From: Nocardia australiensis
GTDB taxonomy: Bacteria > Actinomycetota > Actinomycetes > Mycobacteriales > Mycobacteriaceae
Direction of reading: 5' to 3'
Assembly (NCBI RefSeq): GCF_020733705.1
Contig: NZ_JAJFZM010000006.1
Coordinates: 148,096-212,095 of the forward strand
DNA length: 64,000 bases
Both the position numbers and the translations under genes were made by a program. A model generated the notes under the pieces. It was not told where the DNA came from, did no database searches, and worked only from the letters and a program-made list of their open reading frames with translations. Of the stretch, positions 27,353-36,776 are shown piece by piece. The stretch's first letter is position 1. Each line of letters opens with the position of its first letter.

Positions 27353-28516
27353 ATGCCCGATTCCACTCCCCCGCGCACGCTCCGCATCGCCATGAACGGC
27401 GTCACCGGTCGCATGGGCTACCGCCAGCACCTGATGCGATCGATCCTGCCGATCCGCGACGCCGGTGGGCTGCTGCTCCAGGACGGCACCCGCGTCCAGG
27501 TGGAGCCGATCCTGGTGGGCCGCAATGCCGCCAAGCTCGCCGAACTCGCCGAACAACACGGCATCGCCGAATGGAGCACCGATGCCGCCGCTGTCATCGC
27601 CGACCCGTCGATCGATATCTACTTCGATGCGCAGGTCACCTCACGGCGCGCCGAGGCACTCGCCGCTGCGATGAAAGCGGGCAAGCACGTCTTCACCGAG
27701 AAGCCGACCGCCGAAACGCTGGCCGAGGCCGTCGAACTCGCCAGGGTGGCCGCGAACTCCGGCGTCACCGCGGGCGTCGTGCATGACAAGCTCTACCTGC
27801 CCGGCCTGGTGAAGTTGCGCAGGCTCATCGATGAAGGCTTCTTCGGCCGGATCCTTTCGCTGCGTGGTGAATTCGGTTACTGGGTATTCGAGGGCGACAG
27901 CCAACCCGCTCAGCGCCCCAGCTGGAACTATCGGGCCGAGGACGGCGGCGGCATCGTGGTCGACATGTTCTGTCACTGGAACTACGTGCTCGAGGGGCTG
28001 CTCGGCAAGGTCGAGACGGTCACCGCGAAGGCAACGACTCATATCCCGACCCGATGGGACGAACAGGGCAAGCCATACCCGGCAACCGCCGACGATGCCG
28101 CCTACGGGATCTTCGAGATGGAGAACGGGGTTGTCGCGCAAATCAACTCATCGTGGGCAGTGCGCGTGTACCGCGATGAGCTCGTCGAGTTCCAGATCGA
28201 CGGAACGCACGGCTCCGCCGTCGCCGGATTGCGCACATGCGTTGCGCAGCATCGCTCGCATACGCCCAAGCCGGTCTGGAATCCGGATCTCCCGATCACC
28301 GAGCCGTTCCGCGATCAATGGCTGGAAGTGCCCGCGAACGCGGATTTGGACAACGGATTCAAGTTGCAGTGGGAGGAGTTCCTCACCGACGTGGTGAACG
28401 AACGGCCGCACCGTTATGGGCTGCTCTCCGCCGCGCGCGGTGTTCAGCTGGCCGAACTCGGACTGCGCAGCTCCGCCGAGGGCCGTCGGATCGAGATTCC
28501 GGAGGTCACGCTGTGA
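27353..28516 (+). CDS. Gfo/Idh/MocA-type oxidoreductase
   Basis: 387 residues. The N-terminal nucleotide site is IAMNGVTGRMGYRQH, closer to the GRMG pattern of dihydrodipicolinate reductase than to the usual GxGxxG. HVFTEKPTAETLAEA is the EKP motif of Gfo/Idh/MocA enzymes. The C-terminal half is a mixed sheet domain (WNYRAEDGGGIVVDMFCHW). These enzymes oxidise or reduce sugar, inositol or sugar-acid carbons with NAD(P). It is first in a three-gene operon in which each stop overlaps the next start. The substrate is unknown. Confidence 0.9.
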   Translation: MPDSTPPRTLRIAMNGVTGRMGYRQHLMRSILPIRDAGGLLLQDGTRVQVEPILVGRNAAKLAELAEQHGIAEWSTDAAAVIADPSIDIYFDAQVTSRRAEALAAAMKAGKHVFTEKPTAETLAEAVELARVAANSGVTAGVVHDKLYLPGLVKLRRLIDEGFFGRILSLRGEFGYWVFEGDSQPAQRPSWNYRAEDGGGIVVDMFCHWNYVLEGLLGKVETVTAKATTHIPTRWDEQGKPYPATADDAAYGIFEMENGVVAQINSSWAVRVYRDELVEFQIDGTHGSAVAGLRTCVAQHRSHTPKPVWNPDLPITEPFRDQWLEVPANADLDNGFKLQWEEFLTDVVNERPHRYGLLSAARGVQLAELGLRSSAEGRRIEIPEVTL

Positions 28517-29703
28517 CCGCGACGTCCACTGGCGTGTCGGTCATGCTGCCCGTCGATGGCCGACTCGAACCGTACATTCTCAGTACCCCCGGCGCCTGGA
28601 CGCGGCCGACACGGCCGATCGTCTCCCGAGTGGCTTTCGCTGCCGCACATGTAATTCCGCGAGCGTCGACGGACAACACACCGGGCGCTCCCGCCGCCAT
28701 CGACTGGGAAGCGACCCTGGCCTACCGACACGAATTGTGGTCCTACGGGCTCGGTGTCGCCGACGCCATGGACACCGCACAGCGCGGAATGGGCCTCGAC
28801 TGGCAGGCGAGCGCGGAATTGATCCGGCGATCCGGCGCCGAGGCGGCATCGGTCGGTGGCAGGCTCGCCTGCGGGGCCGGAACCGATCAGCTCGACCTCG
28901 CCGGACTCCCCTCCGGATCGGCCGGACTCGCCAGGATCGTCGATGCGTATCGCGAGCAGATCGACGTGGTGACCGACGCCGGAGCACAGGTGATCCTGAT
29001 GGCCTCGCGCGCACTCGTTCGGGTCGCGCATTCGGCCGCCGACTATATGTGGGTCTATGAGAAGTTGCTCGCCGGTGTCGATCGACCGGTCATCCTGCAC
29101 TGGCTCGGCACCATGTTCGACCCTGCGCTGCAAGGATATTGGGGCAGCGCCGATATCGAGACCGCCACCGAGACGTTCCGCACGCTCATCGATAACAACA
29201 GATCGAAGATCGATGGAGTCAAGGTCTCACTGCTCGACGCCGCACACGAGGTCACCCTCCGCCGCGCACTGCCCGACGGGATACGGCTGTATACGGGCGA
29301 CGATTTCAACTATCCCGAGTTGATCATCGGTGATGCGCAAGGTCATTCGGATGCACTGCTGGGCGTCTTCGCGGCGATCTACCCCGCCGCGTCGACCGCG
29401 CTACAGGAACTCGACAACGGGAATATTGCGCGCGCGTCGGAAATCCTCAGTGCCACTCAGGAACTCGGGCGGCATATCTTCGCGGCACCGACGTACTACT
29501 ACAAAACGGGTATCGCTTTCCTGTCGTGGCTCAACGGCAAGCAACCCGGCTTCTCGATGGTCGCGGGCCTGTCCACGGGCCGTTCCGTGCCGCATATGGC
29601 CGAACTGTTCCAGCTCGCGGACAAAGCCGGACTGCTATCCGATCCGGAACTCGCCGCGCACCGCATGCGGGTCTACCTCGAACTGAACGGATTGAGCTCA
29701 TGA
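28513..29703 (+). CDS. DUF993 family TIM-barrel protein (aldolase-like)
   Basis: 396 residues from a GTG at 28513 overlapping the previous stop (GTGA). DUF993 proteins are distant relatives of dihydrodipicolinate synthase and probably act as aldolases or lyases. Visible features are VILHWLGTMFDPALQGYWG and KIDGVKVSLLD, where the Lys may be the Schiff-base residue, and YTGDDFNYPELI. The family usually occurs beside Gfo/Idh/MocA and isomerase genes, as here. A retro-aldol step giving a C3 acid would connect to the glycerate kinase, but that is inference. Confidence 0.88.
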   Translation: MTATSTGVSVMLPVDGRLEPYILSTPGAWTRPTRPIVSRVAFAAAHVIPRASTDNTPGAPAAIDWEATLAYRHELWSYGLGVADAMDTAQRGMGLDWQASAELIRRSGAEAASVGGRLACGAGTDQLDLAGLPSGSAGLARIVDAYREQIDVVTDAGAQVILMASRALVRVAHSAADYMWVYEKLLAGVDRPVILHWLGTMFDPALQGYWGSADIETATETFRTLIDNNRSKIDGVKVSLLDAAHEVTLRRALPDGIRLYTGDDFNYPELIIGDAQGHSDALLGVFAAIYPAASTALQELDNGNIARASEILSATQELGRHIFAAPTYYYKTGIAFLSWLNGKQPGFSMVAGLSTGRSVPHMAELFQLADKAGLLSDPELAAHRMRVYLELNGLSS

Positions 29704-30572
29704 CTTCGGTTGCGGCACAGAAGTCGCCATTCGATCTCGCCGATCCGTACCGGTCGCTGTCTTTGAATACGGCAACGACCAAAATGTGGACGCTCGCCGA
29801 GGCGGTAGATGGCGCTGCCCGCGCGGGGCTCGGTGCGGTGGGCCTGTGGCGCGATCGGGTCGACGAGGTCGGTGCCGCCACCGCGGCGAAGATCGTCGCC
29901 GATGCGGGGTTGCGCGTCTCCAGTCTGTGCCGCGGCGGATTCTTGACCGAGCCGGGCGACGGACAGGCGGCACTCGACGACAACCGCCGTGCCATCGACG
30001 ACGCGGCGACGCTGGCCACACGGGAACTGGTGATGGTGGTGGGCGGTATGCCGGACAGAAACCTCGCCGCCACGCGGGCGCGGGTGGATGAGCGGCTCGC
30101 ACTGCTGGTCCCGTATGCGGCCGAGCGTGGCATCCGCCTTGCTCTCGAGCCGCTGCACCCGATGTTCTGTGCCGACCGTGCGGTGATTTCCACACTGGCA
30201 CAGGCATTGTCGATGGCGCAGCCTTATCCGGCGGAGACCGTGGGTGTCGTAGTCGACACCTTCCATAGCTGGTGGGATCCGACCCTGGAAGAACGGATCG
30301 CGCAGGCCGGTGCGTCCGGGCGGATCAGCTCGTTTCAAGTGTGTGACTGGTTGAACCCGATGACCGCCGATCCACTGCTGTCCCGGGGCATGATGGGCGA
30401 CGGCGTCATCGACTTCGCGACTATCAGCGAGTGGATTCGCAACGCCGGTTACCGCGGTGACGTCGAAGTCGAAATCTTCAATGCGGCAATATGGTCCAGC
30501 GACGGCAGTGACGTGATCGAGACGATGAAGCAACGCTACCGCGATCTGGTTCTCCCGTCCCTCGTGAACTGA
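29700..30572 (+). CDS. Sugar phosphate isomerase/epimerase-like TIM-barrel protein
   Basis: 290 residues of the AP-endonuclease-2/xylose-isomerase-like fold. Metal-binding positions are suggested by LALEPLHPMF (Glu), VVVDTFHSWWDP (Asp, His) and VEVEIFN (Glu). The ATG overlaps the DUF993 stop (ATGA). It probably isomerises or epimerises the keto intermediate made by the oxidoreductase. It ends the operon; no clear terminator hairpin follows. Confidence 0.88.
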   Translation: MTSVAAQKSPFDLADPYRSLSLNTATTKMWTLAEAVDGAARAGLGAVGLWRDRVDEVGAATAAKIVADAGLRVSSLCRGGFLTEPGDGQAALDDNRRAIDDAATLATRELVMVVGGMPDRNLAATRARVDERLALLVPYAAERGIRLALEPLHPMFCADRAVISTLAQALSMAQPYPAETVGVVVDTFHSWWDPTLEERIAQAGASGRISSFQVCDWLNPMTADPLLSRGMMGDGVIDFATISEWIRNAGYRGDVEVEIFNAAIWSSDGSDVIETMKQRYRDLVLPSLVN

Positions 30573-30749
30573 ACAGGACTCGTGCCTACCCACCCAGGAT
30601 TGGTCCTTGGCCGGGATCGGCCGATCAGCTCGCCATGGCGGCGAACATGCCGGGGCTCGCGGGAACCCGACCACCGCAAGGAATAGCGCACCGCCCCGAT
30701 CCAGTAGCCGTTAAGGTTTGGGATGGGCTGGCCCCAACGGGCCGTCCCC

Positions 30750-31163
30750 TCATCGATATCGGGTTGTGGCGGCTTCAGGGTGTGTCAGTCGGGCGATGTC
30801 GGCGTGGTTGCCGTCGGGGTCGAGCGCTAGCGCTGCTGCCCAAGCCTGGGCAGCAGCGCTGTTTTGGTCGAACAGTTCGATCCAGGCGTCCGTGGTGTCT
30901 GTGGTTTCCCGGGTGTTGGTGACCAAGGTGGGGAGTTCGTATTCGGGCAGGTGGGGGTGGGTGACCGCAGTGTAGGTGTGTGCGCGGGCATCGAAAATGG
31001 TTGCTGTGCATAGAGTTTCGGTGTCGAGACGTTCGTGGAGACGGGCGGTTTGCGCGGCGCGGACGACCTCGTGGGGGACGCCGCTGGTTGCGGCGTAGAT
31101 GTCGCCGAGATATGCCAGCCCGTACCCCCAGAGGTGGTGGCGGGGAAATCTGTGCAGGAGCAC
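30750..31163 (-). CDS. Hypothetical protein, possibly 5'-truncated
   Basis: 137 residues, unrecognised. The body (GLAYLGDIYAATSGVP, LHERLDTETLCTATIFDA, AYTAV-like strands, then a Thr/Asp-rich stretch) has good actinobacterial codon use. The start at 31163 lies six bases after the broken end of the M20 peptidase fragment. The original gene may have extended further and been cut by the same event. No domain assignment is offered. Confidence 0.5.
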   Translation of the reverse strand: MLLHRFPRHHLWGYGLAYLGDIYAATSGVPHEVVRAAQTARLHERLDTETLCTATIFDARAHTYTAVTHPHLPEYELPTLVTNTRETTDTTDAWIELFDQNSAAAQAWAAALALDPDGNHADIARLTHPEAATTRYR

Positions 31164-31169
31164 GTCCGA

Positions 31170-31895
31170 CTACCGTGTAGCAGACGATGCCTCGCTCAAA
31201 GGTGTTGTGGCGGTGAAGCTTCCACGCGTCGACCGCGCGATGAATACCCTCACACTGCGCCTCTGGTGTGCGAGCTCGACGGCTGCATTCACGCCGAGTT
31301 CCGGCTCGAGCCCGGCATGGGCCGCCTTGCCGGTGACCTCGACACGATAATTGGCGATCCCTTTCCGCCCGATCTTCACCGCGCCACCATCAGCGCTTGG
31401 TTCACACACGAGCACCGCGCCAGCCTTGCGTGCCTGATCTTCGATCAACTGCCGAGACGTTGTCGAACCGACTTCCTCGTCACTGGTCAGTAGAACGCTG
31501 ACATGCGATGAGTCGGCGAGCAGTTCGATCGCGGTGATCGCCTGAACGATCCCAGCCTTCATATCGAACGTGCCAGGGCCAGAAGCAATACGGTCAGTGA
31601 CCGAGAACGGCCATTCTTCAGTTGTTCCGACCGGCCAGACCGTGTCGAAATGGCCCAGCAACAGCACCTTCGGCTCCTCGGCCTCGGCCACGAGGTGCAC
31701 GTTCTCGCCCGCACGCTTCAGCTGGACGGGCCGATCAAGCGCGGTCGACAGCCATGGGTGCAGCAGCGTGGCGCACGATTCCAGTTGGCTTGGAGCGTTG
31801 GACGGTGATTCGCAATTCACGAGCACCCGAAGCCGGTCAAGCATGGTCGCAAACTCGCCCCGGGCCGCTTCCAATAAGGCGCTGTCGATGCTCAC
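31170..31895 (-). pseudogene. M20-family metallopeptidase, C-terminally truncated
   Basis: 241 residues, against about 370-400 for the family. The zinc motifs of the catalytic domain are present: LLLGHFDTVWPVGT (His, Asp), GPGTFDMKAG (Asp) and LLTSDEEVGS (Glu pair), followed by VCEPSADGGAVKIGRKG. The dimerisation domain begins (VTGKAAHAGLEPELGVNAAVELAHQ) and then turns into unrelated sequence near 31260. The last metal ligand His is therefore missing. It resembles carboxypeptidase G2-type enzymes. Probably inactive. Confidence 0.8.
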
Positions 31896-31977
31896 CTGCT
31901 GATCTTCCTACGTCGCGACATCGTCCCGACACCGGGTGTCAAAAGGGAACGCCGCACTCGGGCCGGACGGTGTGCGT

Positions 31978-32400
31978 TCAGCCCGCCCAGCTGTGCCAGA
32001 CCGATCGGGTTGTGGTGCTGATGAATTCCTTCAGCGCGCTCGGGCGCAGGTCGGCTGTCGGGAGCTGCGCCGTTGGCATCCACTCGAACTCGAGGTGCGC
32101 TTCTTGGCTGGAGGGTTCGTCCTGCAGTTCGGCGTCGAACACGAGATTGACTTCGTGATGAGTGGTCTCGTTGTCGTCGATGTAGCCGTGTTCGACGACA
32201 GCGACAAGGCCGACGATTTTGGCTCGGGCGCCGAGTTCTTCGGCGATTTCACGGACGAGCGCGGCTTCAACCGGTTCGCCGGGTTCGACGTGCCCTCCTG
32301 GGAGAAAAGCCCATTGCTTTCCGCGTTCGCGTGCCACGAGTAGCCGGTCGCCGTCGCGGATGAGGGCTCGGGCGATGAGTTCGGTTGTGGCGGTGCTCAT
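31978..32400 (-). CDS. NUDIX hydrolase
   Basis: 140 residues from the ATG at 32400. The NUDIX box runs from GHVEPGEPVEAALVRE to IAEELGA at residues 33-55, with all metal-binding acids present. These enzymes cleave nucleoside diphosphate-linked compounds. It is divergent from the phosphotransferase-like gene, with 33 bases between starts, so the two probably share a control region. Confidence 0.92.
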   Translation of the reverse strand: MSTATTELIARALIRDGDRLLVARERGKQWAFLPGGHVEPGEPVEAALVREIAEELGARAKIVGLVAVVEHGYIDDNETTHHEVNLVFDAELQDEPSSQEAHLEFEWMPTAQLPTADLRPSALKEFISTTTRSVWHSWAG

Positions 32401-32433
32401 CTGGACCTTTCTGTCGGATGGCTCTCGTACGGT

Positions 32434-33402
32434 GTGAGGGTGATTTCGGAGCTCACTGCTGATGATATGGCGCTTGGGGTCGGGCAGGTCGTGGCTGGGA
32501 TCGGTCAGGTGTTTCCGGTCCGGCCGCTGCGGCGAGGACGCAATCATGTGTCGTGGGTGATGTCGTCATCGCGTGGTTTGCTGGTGTGCAAGGTACTTGT
32601 CGGGCTCGGTGGATCGCTGACGGCTCGACTGGCCGAGCACCGCCGCCTGTGTGAGTACGGCGTCGCGGTCGCACCGTTGCTGGCGTTCGCTGAGGCGTGC
32701 CCGGCTGTCGGTTACCGGCCACTGGTGGTCCTCGAGTACGTACCGGGGATCGACGCAGAGGAGGCCGCCCCATTGTTGTCTGCTCCTGTCATGGTGGAGG
32801 TGATGCGCGGTACCGGTGCCGCGGTTGGGCAGCTGCACCGTGTACCGGTGGCAGGGTTCGGCGATCCGGTCATGGGGCTCGGATCTGGGCCGCGGACGTG
32901 GCCGGAAGTGGTCGAGGTACGTACTCGACGGTTGTTGAAGACCACCACGGCGGACTCCTCGGCCGCTGCGCTGCTCGGCTCGGCCACTGATCTGGTGTGC
33001 GATCTGGCCGCAGCGCTGACCACAGTGCACCCAGCTGCGTCGCATCTGGACATATACCTGCCGAATATCCTGCTCGATCGTCGGGGCCGGTTTCTTCGAC
33101 TACTGGACCTCGAGCATCTGCGGTGGGTCGACCCGGTGCTGGACTTCGTGAAGCCCGCGATGTGGATGTTCGGGGATCGGCCTGAATGGGCGGAAGCGTT
33201 CGCTAGTGGTTACACATCGGTGGTGGGGTGGCCGCAGCTGTGGGAACAGCGGATATCGGTGGCGACGGGGCTGGAGTTGATCAGCGGGGTCGATTATTGG
33301 GCGCAGGTCGGCGACTGGGACATGTTCGCGGACTACTCGCGTCAGTTGCGGGAGTGGCTGGATTCTGATGGAGCTGAGCATGTTTGGTCTGCTGTCAGGT
33401 AA
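32434..33402 (+). CDS. Aminoglycoside phosphotransferase-family kinase
   Basis: 322 residues of APH/choline-kinase fold. The catalytic loop is HLDIYLPNILLD (about residue 210), with the Asp and Asn in the Brenner pattern, and the metal motif LLDLEHLRW replaces DxD with DLE. VCKVLVGLGG holds the likely ATP-binding Lys. It starts with GTG 32434; a GTG two codons later is also possible. Its end overlaps the convergent P-loop gene by eight bases. It may phosphorylate a small hydroxylated molecule, for example one made or modified by the neighbouring glycosyltransferase operon. Confidence 0.8.
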   Translation: MRVISELTADDMALGVGQVVAGIGQVFPVRPLRRGRNHVSWVMSSSRGLLVCKVLVGLGGSLTARLAEHRRLCEYGVAVAPLLAFAEACPAVGYRPLVVLEYVPGIDAEEAAPLLSAPVMVEVMRGTGAAVGQLHRVPVAGFGDPVMGLGSGPRTWPEVVEVRTRRLLKTTTADSSAAALLGSATDLVCDLAAALTTVHPAASHLDIYLPNILLDRRGRFLRLLDLEHLRWVDPVLDFVKPAMWMFGDRPEWAEAFASGYTSVVGWPQLWEQRISVATGLELISGVDYWAQVGDWDMFADYSRQLREWLDSDGAEHVWSAVR

Positions 33403-34042
33403 GAATGATCTTCGCGGCTTGGGTGGCGTAGCCGTCCCAGCCGCGGTCGGTGGTGTCGATGACCGTGCACGGCAACGGTGAGGTGCTGACCCACGACATC
33501 AGGCGGCGCTGGGCGTGGCAGATGTATTCGGCCCGCAAAGGATCGGTGTCACCAAATCCCTCTAGGTAGCGGGCCCATTTAGGGCTTCGATGTTGTCGTG
33601 TCGATTCAACGCACTGTTCCTGGATCCGGGTTTCGGGTACCTGCAGTGCTATCAGGTGCAGGCCCAGGTCGGCCAGACGCTGTTCGTGGTCGAGTAGTTC
33701 ATCTCTATCTATCGGTAGGCGATAGACGGGCAGGTCGAAGGCCAGGCATTCCAGGACAGCGGTAGGTGCCCATTGGGGGGCGAACCGGTGATCGGGCAGG
33801 GTGCTCGCGTGGAATCGCCGGTCGACCTGCTCGAGGAATCCAGTTAGCTCGTGCAGCCAGGACAGAATTCTGGCGATGTGGCTGTCGTGGTCGCCGCTGG
33901 TATAGGTGTGGGTGGTGATGGTCGCTGCCTGCGGAACCGCGACCATCGACTGGCAGTCCGCGGAGAGCAGCCTCGCCAGGATTCGTTGGTACACGGTGGT
34001 TTTGCCCGCACCCCAGACGCCGGTCAGGACGCAGCCCCTCAT
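33395..34042 (-). CDS. P-loop kinase-like ATPase
   Basis: 215 residues from the ATG at 34042, which overlaps the stop of the HPr-kinase-like gene as ATGA. Walker A is TGVWGAGKTT at residues 7-16. LPVYRLPIDRDELLDHEQRL and the C-terminal VIDTTDRGW resemble nucleoside- or dNMP-kinase-like P-loop proteins. A longer upstream frame would overlap the neighbour by 105 bases and lacks a good ribosome site. The substrate is unknown. Confidence 0.72.
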   Translation of the reverse strand: MRGCVLTGVWGAGKTTVYQRILARLLSADCQSMVAVPQAATITTHTYTSGDHDSHIARILSWLHELTGFLEQVDRRFHASTLPDHRFAPQWAPTAVLECLAFDLPVYRLPIDRDELLDHEQRLADLGLHLIALQVPETRIQEQCVESTRQHRSPKWARYLEGFGDTDPLRAEYICHAQRRLMSWVSTSPLPCTVIDTTDRGWDGYATQAAKIILT

Positions 34043-35073
34043 GAGTTGATCCACTTGTGGATCGAGAGGGCCAGGTGCGGCAGTTGCTGGGGATCGGTCC
34101 AGGTCAACGCCATTACTGGCACAGATGACCCGAGACGCGTCCACCACAGGTTCTCAGATGGGCGTGCGTGGTTGCCGTTGTGCGGGAACAGATTCAGCCA
34201 GTCCTCGCCGAGGGTGTCACCGCGACCGAAATCCATGTGTCGACGCAGATACCAGCCGTCGACAACATCGGGTGGAGGTTCCGGCGAGCGTTCCACCACC
34301 ACGATGCGATGCACTGGAGCATCCGAAACCGGTGCGCGCCCGAATACCTGGCCGACCTCGTCAGGAGTGAGTTCGGCCTTGCCTTCCACGAGGACACGGC
34401 CGCGAGCAGGGGTCATTCCGGGCCACGCCTGCCCGAGCAGTCGAGAGCCGGACAGACCCTCAGGGGTGAATCGCCACGCCAGCGGTACGGCGACTGCCCG
34501 CCAGCCCGAACTGTCGGCGATAACCATGGTCCGATCGCCGGATACAGGTGCCGCGTGCCGTTCGAGGAGTGCGGTGAGCATCGTTGTCTTCCCGGATCCG
34601 GCCTTCCCGCCGACAAGCACTCCGTCGGCGCCGACGACGACGCAGCCTGCGTGCAGGCTTGCGCCGCCGCGGTTCTCGATGCCGCGCATGACGAGCTGGC
34701 GAATAACCCTGGTCCCGATCGTCGCTGCGACGTTGAAGTCAGCGCCAGTGATTGTGATAGTCCCCGGTGCGGTATCGACCACATGGTCATCGGTCCACTC
34801 GGGCAATAGAACTTCGTGGTCGTCGACGATCCACACCAGGTAGCGGTTGCCCGGGTGAGCGGTACGGCAGGCGCTCGGAGGCCGTGTGTTCAACAGTTGG
34901 CGGCTGATATCCACAGCACGCGGATCACAGGAGATCGACACCGTCACATCCGGCCGCTGCCCCGTATCACTAGCGACAAAAGGATCGATGTAGGCACGCA
35001 TCCGTTCGGTCACAGCGTTGCTCGCGATCACGGCGCAGCGGCAACTCGCAAGATCGAGTATTCGCCTGGTCAT
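34039..35073 (-). CDS. HPr kinase-like protein
   Basis: 344 residues. The C-terminal two thirds match the HPr kinase/phosphorylase-like fold: SLHAGCVVVGADGVLVGGKAG at about 139-159 running into GSGKTT, then SGDRTMVIAD. No PTS gene is nearby, so it is not expected to act on HPr. Such kinases are known to phosphorylate lasso peptides in some clusters, and many others are orphan. The gene is coupled at both ends (ATGA) to the glycosyltransferase and the P-loop gene. Confidence 0.75.
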   Translation of the reverse strand: MTRRILDLASCRCAVIASNAVTERMRAYIDPFVASDTGQRPDVTVSISCDPRAVDISRQLLNTRPPSACRTAHPGNRYLVWIVDDHEVLLPEWTDDHVVDTAPGTITITGADFNVAATIGTRVIRQLVMRGIENRGGASLHAGCVVVGADGVLVGGKAGSGKTTMLTALLERHAAPVSGDRTMVIADSSGWRAVAVPLAWRFTPEGLSGSRLLGQAWPGMTPARGRVLVEGKAELTPDEVGQVFGRAPVSDAPVHRIVVVERSPEPPPDVVDGWYLRRHMDFGRGDTLGEDWLNLFPHNGNHARPSENLWWTRLGSSVPVMALTWTDPQQLPHLALSIHKWINS

Positions 35074-36323
35074 CGCTGACCGCTCTGTACTCGTTGCCGG
35101 GTGATGCGCACCCTATGTCCGGGCTTTGTGTGCTGGGGCGTACCGAGCGCGCCTTGGACCGCGTGCTCGGTTTTCCAGCGCGCCACGGCCATCGGGCCGA
35201 GGTCGGCCGGCGACAGGGGGCGCGTAGGAATTTCCATCCAGCTCTGACAGCAGCGCACCAGCTGCGTAGCGATGTGCTGCCAGGACAGTTCCTCATCCAC
35301 GACATCGCGCCCTGCCAAACCCAATTCGTGTAGCAAGATCGGGTCACCCAGTAGGGCACTTATCCGGACGGCCCACTGGTCGAGGTCGTCCTCGATCACC
35401 ACGCCGCGGTGATCTGGCGGCAGACCGGACACAGCCTCGGAGGTCGCAAGGACGGGCAGTCCTGCGGCCATGTAGTTGACTACCTTCAACTTTGAGCCCG
35501 CACCCGCTGTGAGCGGTGCCAGACCCAACGTTGCGTCACGCAGCGCCATGCCGATCGATGCAGCAGGTCCGGAGAATTCGAGTCCGTCAGTCTCACGGGT
35601 GATCTCTGCAGGCCCGCGCCCAATCACTTGCACCCGAGCAAAAGGGCTCAGTTCACGGAGGTTCGGGACGATATGGTCCCGAAGGTGCTGCACGGCAATC
35701 TGATTCGGGCGGTAGAACAGATTCCCCACGAAAACTAGCCGCTGTGCGTTGCTTGCCGAGCCCCAGCAAAGCGAGTCGGAATCCGCGCCGTTGGGAATGA
35801 GCTCGACACGTTCGCCAGGGACACCAGCACTCAATGCGAGCATGAGTTCGCGCTGTGCACAGGCAATTACCAGGTCGGCAAGGTCGAGGGCTCTTTGCTG
35901 CAATTGGGCTGCACGAGCTACGGCATCGGCCGGTTCGTTCAAGCTGCGGGCCAATGCGGCATCATCGTCGTGCACGTCGTAGAGCAGGTGAGCGTGCAGA
36001 AGATCGGCCAGCGGTCGGCCGACCGCTATCAGGGTTTGCGCCTCACACACGGCGACAATGTCGACCTTCGCATCGAGTACACCAGCCACTGCCGCAGGGT
36101 TGTAATAGTCGTCCGGGTGCACCAACACGACCTCAACGGGCCAGTCTGCCGCAGTGCCGTAGTCGTTGCCGCGGTCGCACAGCAGCACTGTCACCTGGGC
36201 ACCTACTCGGCGGCTGTGCTCAGCCAACGAGAGCACCCGTGCTGGCGTGCCGGCCAGCGCGTATCCTCGCCCGACGTTCGGCGAATCGAGCATGAACAAC
36301 AGGTTCGGAGTCAGCACACTCAT
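35070..36323 (-). CDS. Glycosyltransferase, GT4-like
   Basis: 417 residues with two Rossmann domains. The N-terminal domain starts LLFMLDSPNVGRGYALAG. The C-terminal domain has LVFVGNLFYRPNQIAVQHL and the nucleotide-sugar motif GAGSKLKVVNYMAAGLPVLAT. The C-terminal 45 residues are Arg/Pro rich. I chose the ATG at 36323, since the upstream frame is short and basic. It is first in the coupled operon; the 450 bases upstream hold its promoter and no identifiable gene. Confidence 0.82.
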   Translation of the reverse strand: MSVLTPNLLFMLDSPNVGRGYALAGTPARVLSLAEHSRRVGAQVTVLLCDRGNDYGTAADWPVEVVLVHPDDYYNPAAVAGVLDAKVDIVAVCEAQTLIAVGRPLADLLHAHLLYDVHDDDAALARSLNEPADAVARAAQLQQRALDLADLVIACAQRELMLALSAGVPGERVELIPNGADSDSLCWGSASNAQRLVFVGNLFYRPNQIAVQHLRDHIVPNLRELSPFARVQVIGRGPAEITRETDGLEFSGPAASIGMALRDATLGLAPLTAGAGSKLKVVNYMAAGLPVLATSEAVSGLPPDHRGVVIEDDLDQWAVRISALLGDPILLHELGLAGRDVVDEELSWQHIATQLVRCCQSWMEIPTRPLSPADLGPMAVARWKTEHAVQGALGTPQHTKPGHRVRITRQRVQSGQR

Positions 36324-36776
36324 CGCATTCCTCAGTTGGTTGAATTTCGATCGCCATTGCACGGCCAACTGCCTAGATGGCTTTTGGCCACGTATCGGTC
36401 GATTCGGTGGCCAAATCGCCTGAGCTGCACCAGCCGCGCGGTACCGACCAGCCGTATCACGCCGAAACGGGTAATTGCGGTTAGGTCGGCCGGATTACGT
36501 CATCCGAGACGACGGGAAGTCGTTTCGTACTCCGGCACCGGGTGCTGTTTCACCTTCGCGCGGGCACGTGGTTCATGAACGGTCCACAACCGGTTCATTC
36601 CGGTCCACTTGTAGCCCATTTCGCACCGGGCTCTCACCGAAAATTGCAAGATCGCTCGCCGTGATGTTGCTTCGGGCAGCCCGCGCGGTTTCGGTGAGCT
36701 GGTCCACTCCTCCTGCTGCGCCTCCTGCTGTCCATGTCCGTAGTCGGCTGCACGGATGTCCGAACTCGTGTGCACT

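Noticed and set aside
34123..34147. Upstream start (34147) for the P-loop gene
   Set aside because: The ATG at 34042 overlaps the previous stop as ATGA and places Walker A at the N-terminus, which is typical for this fold.
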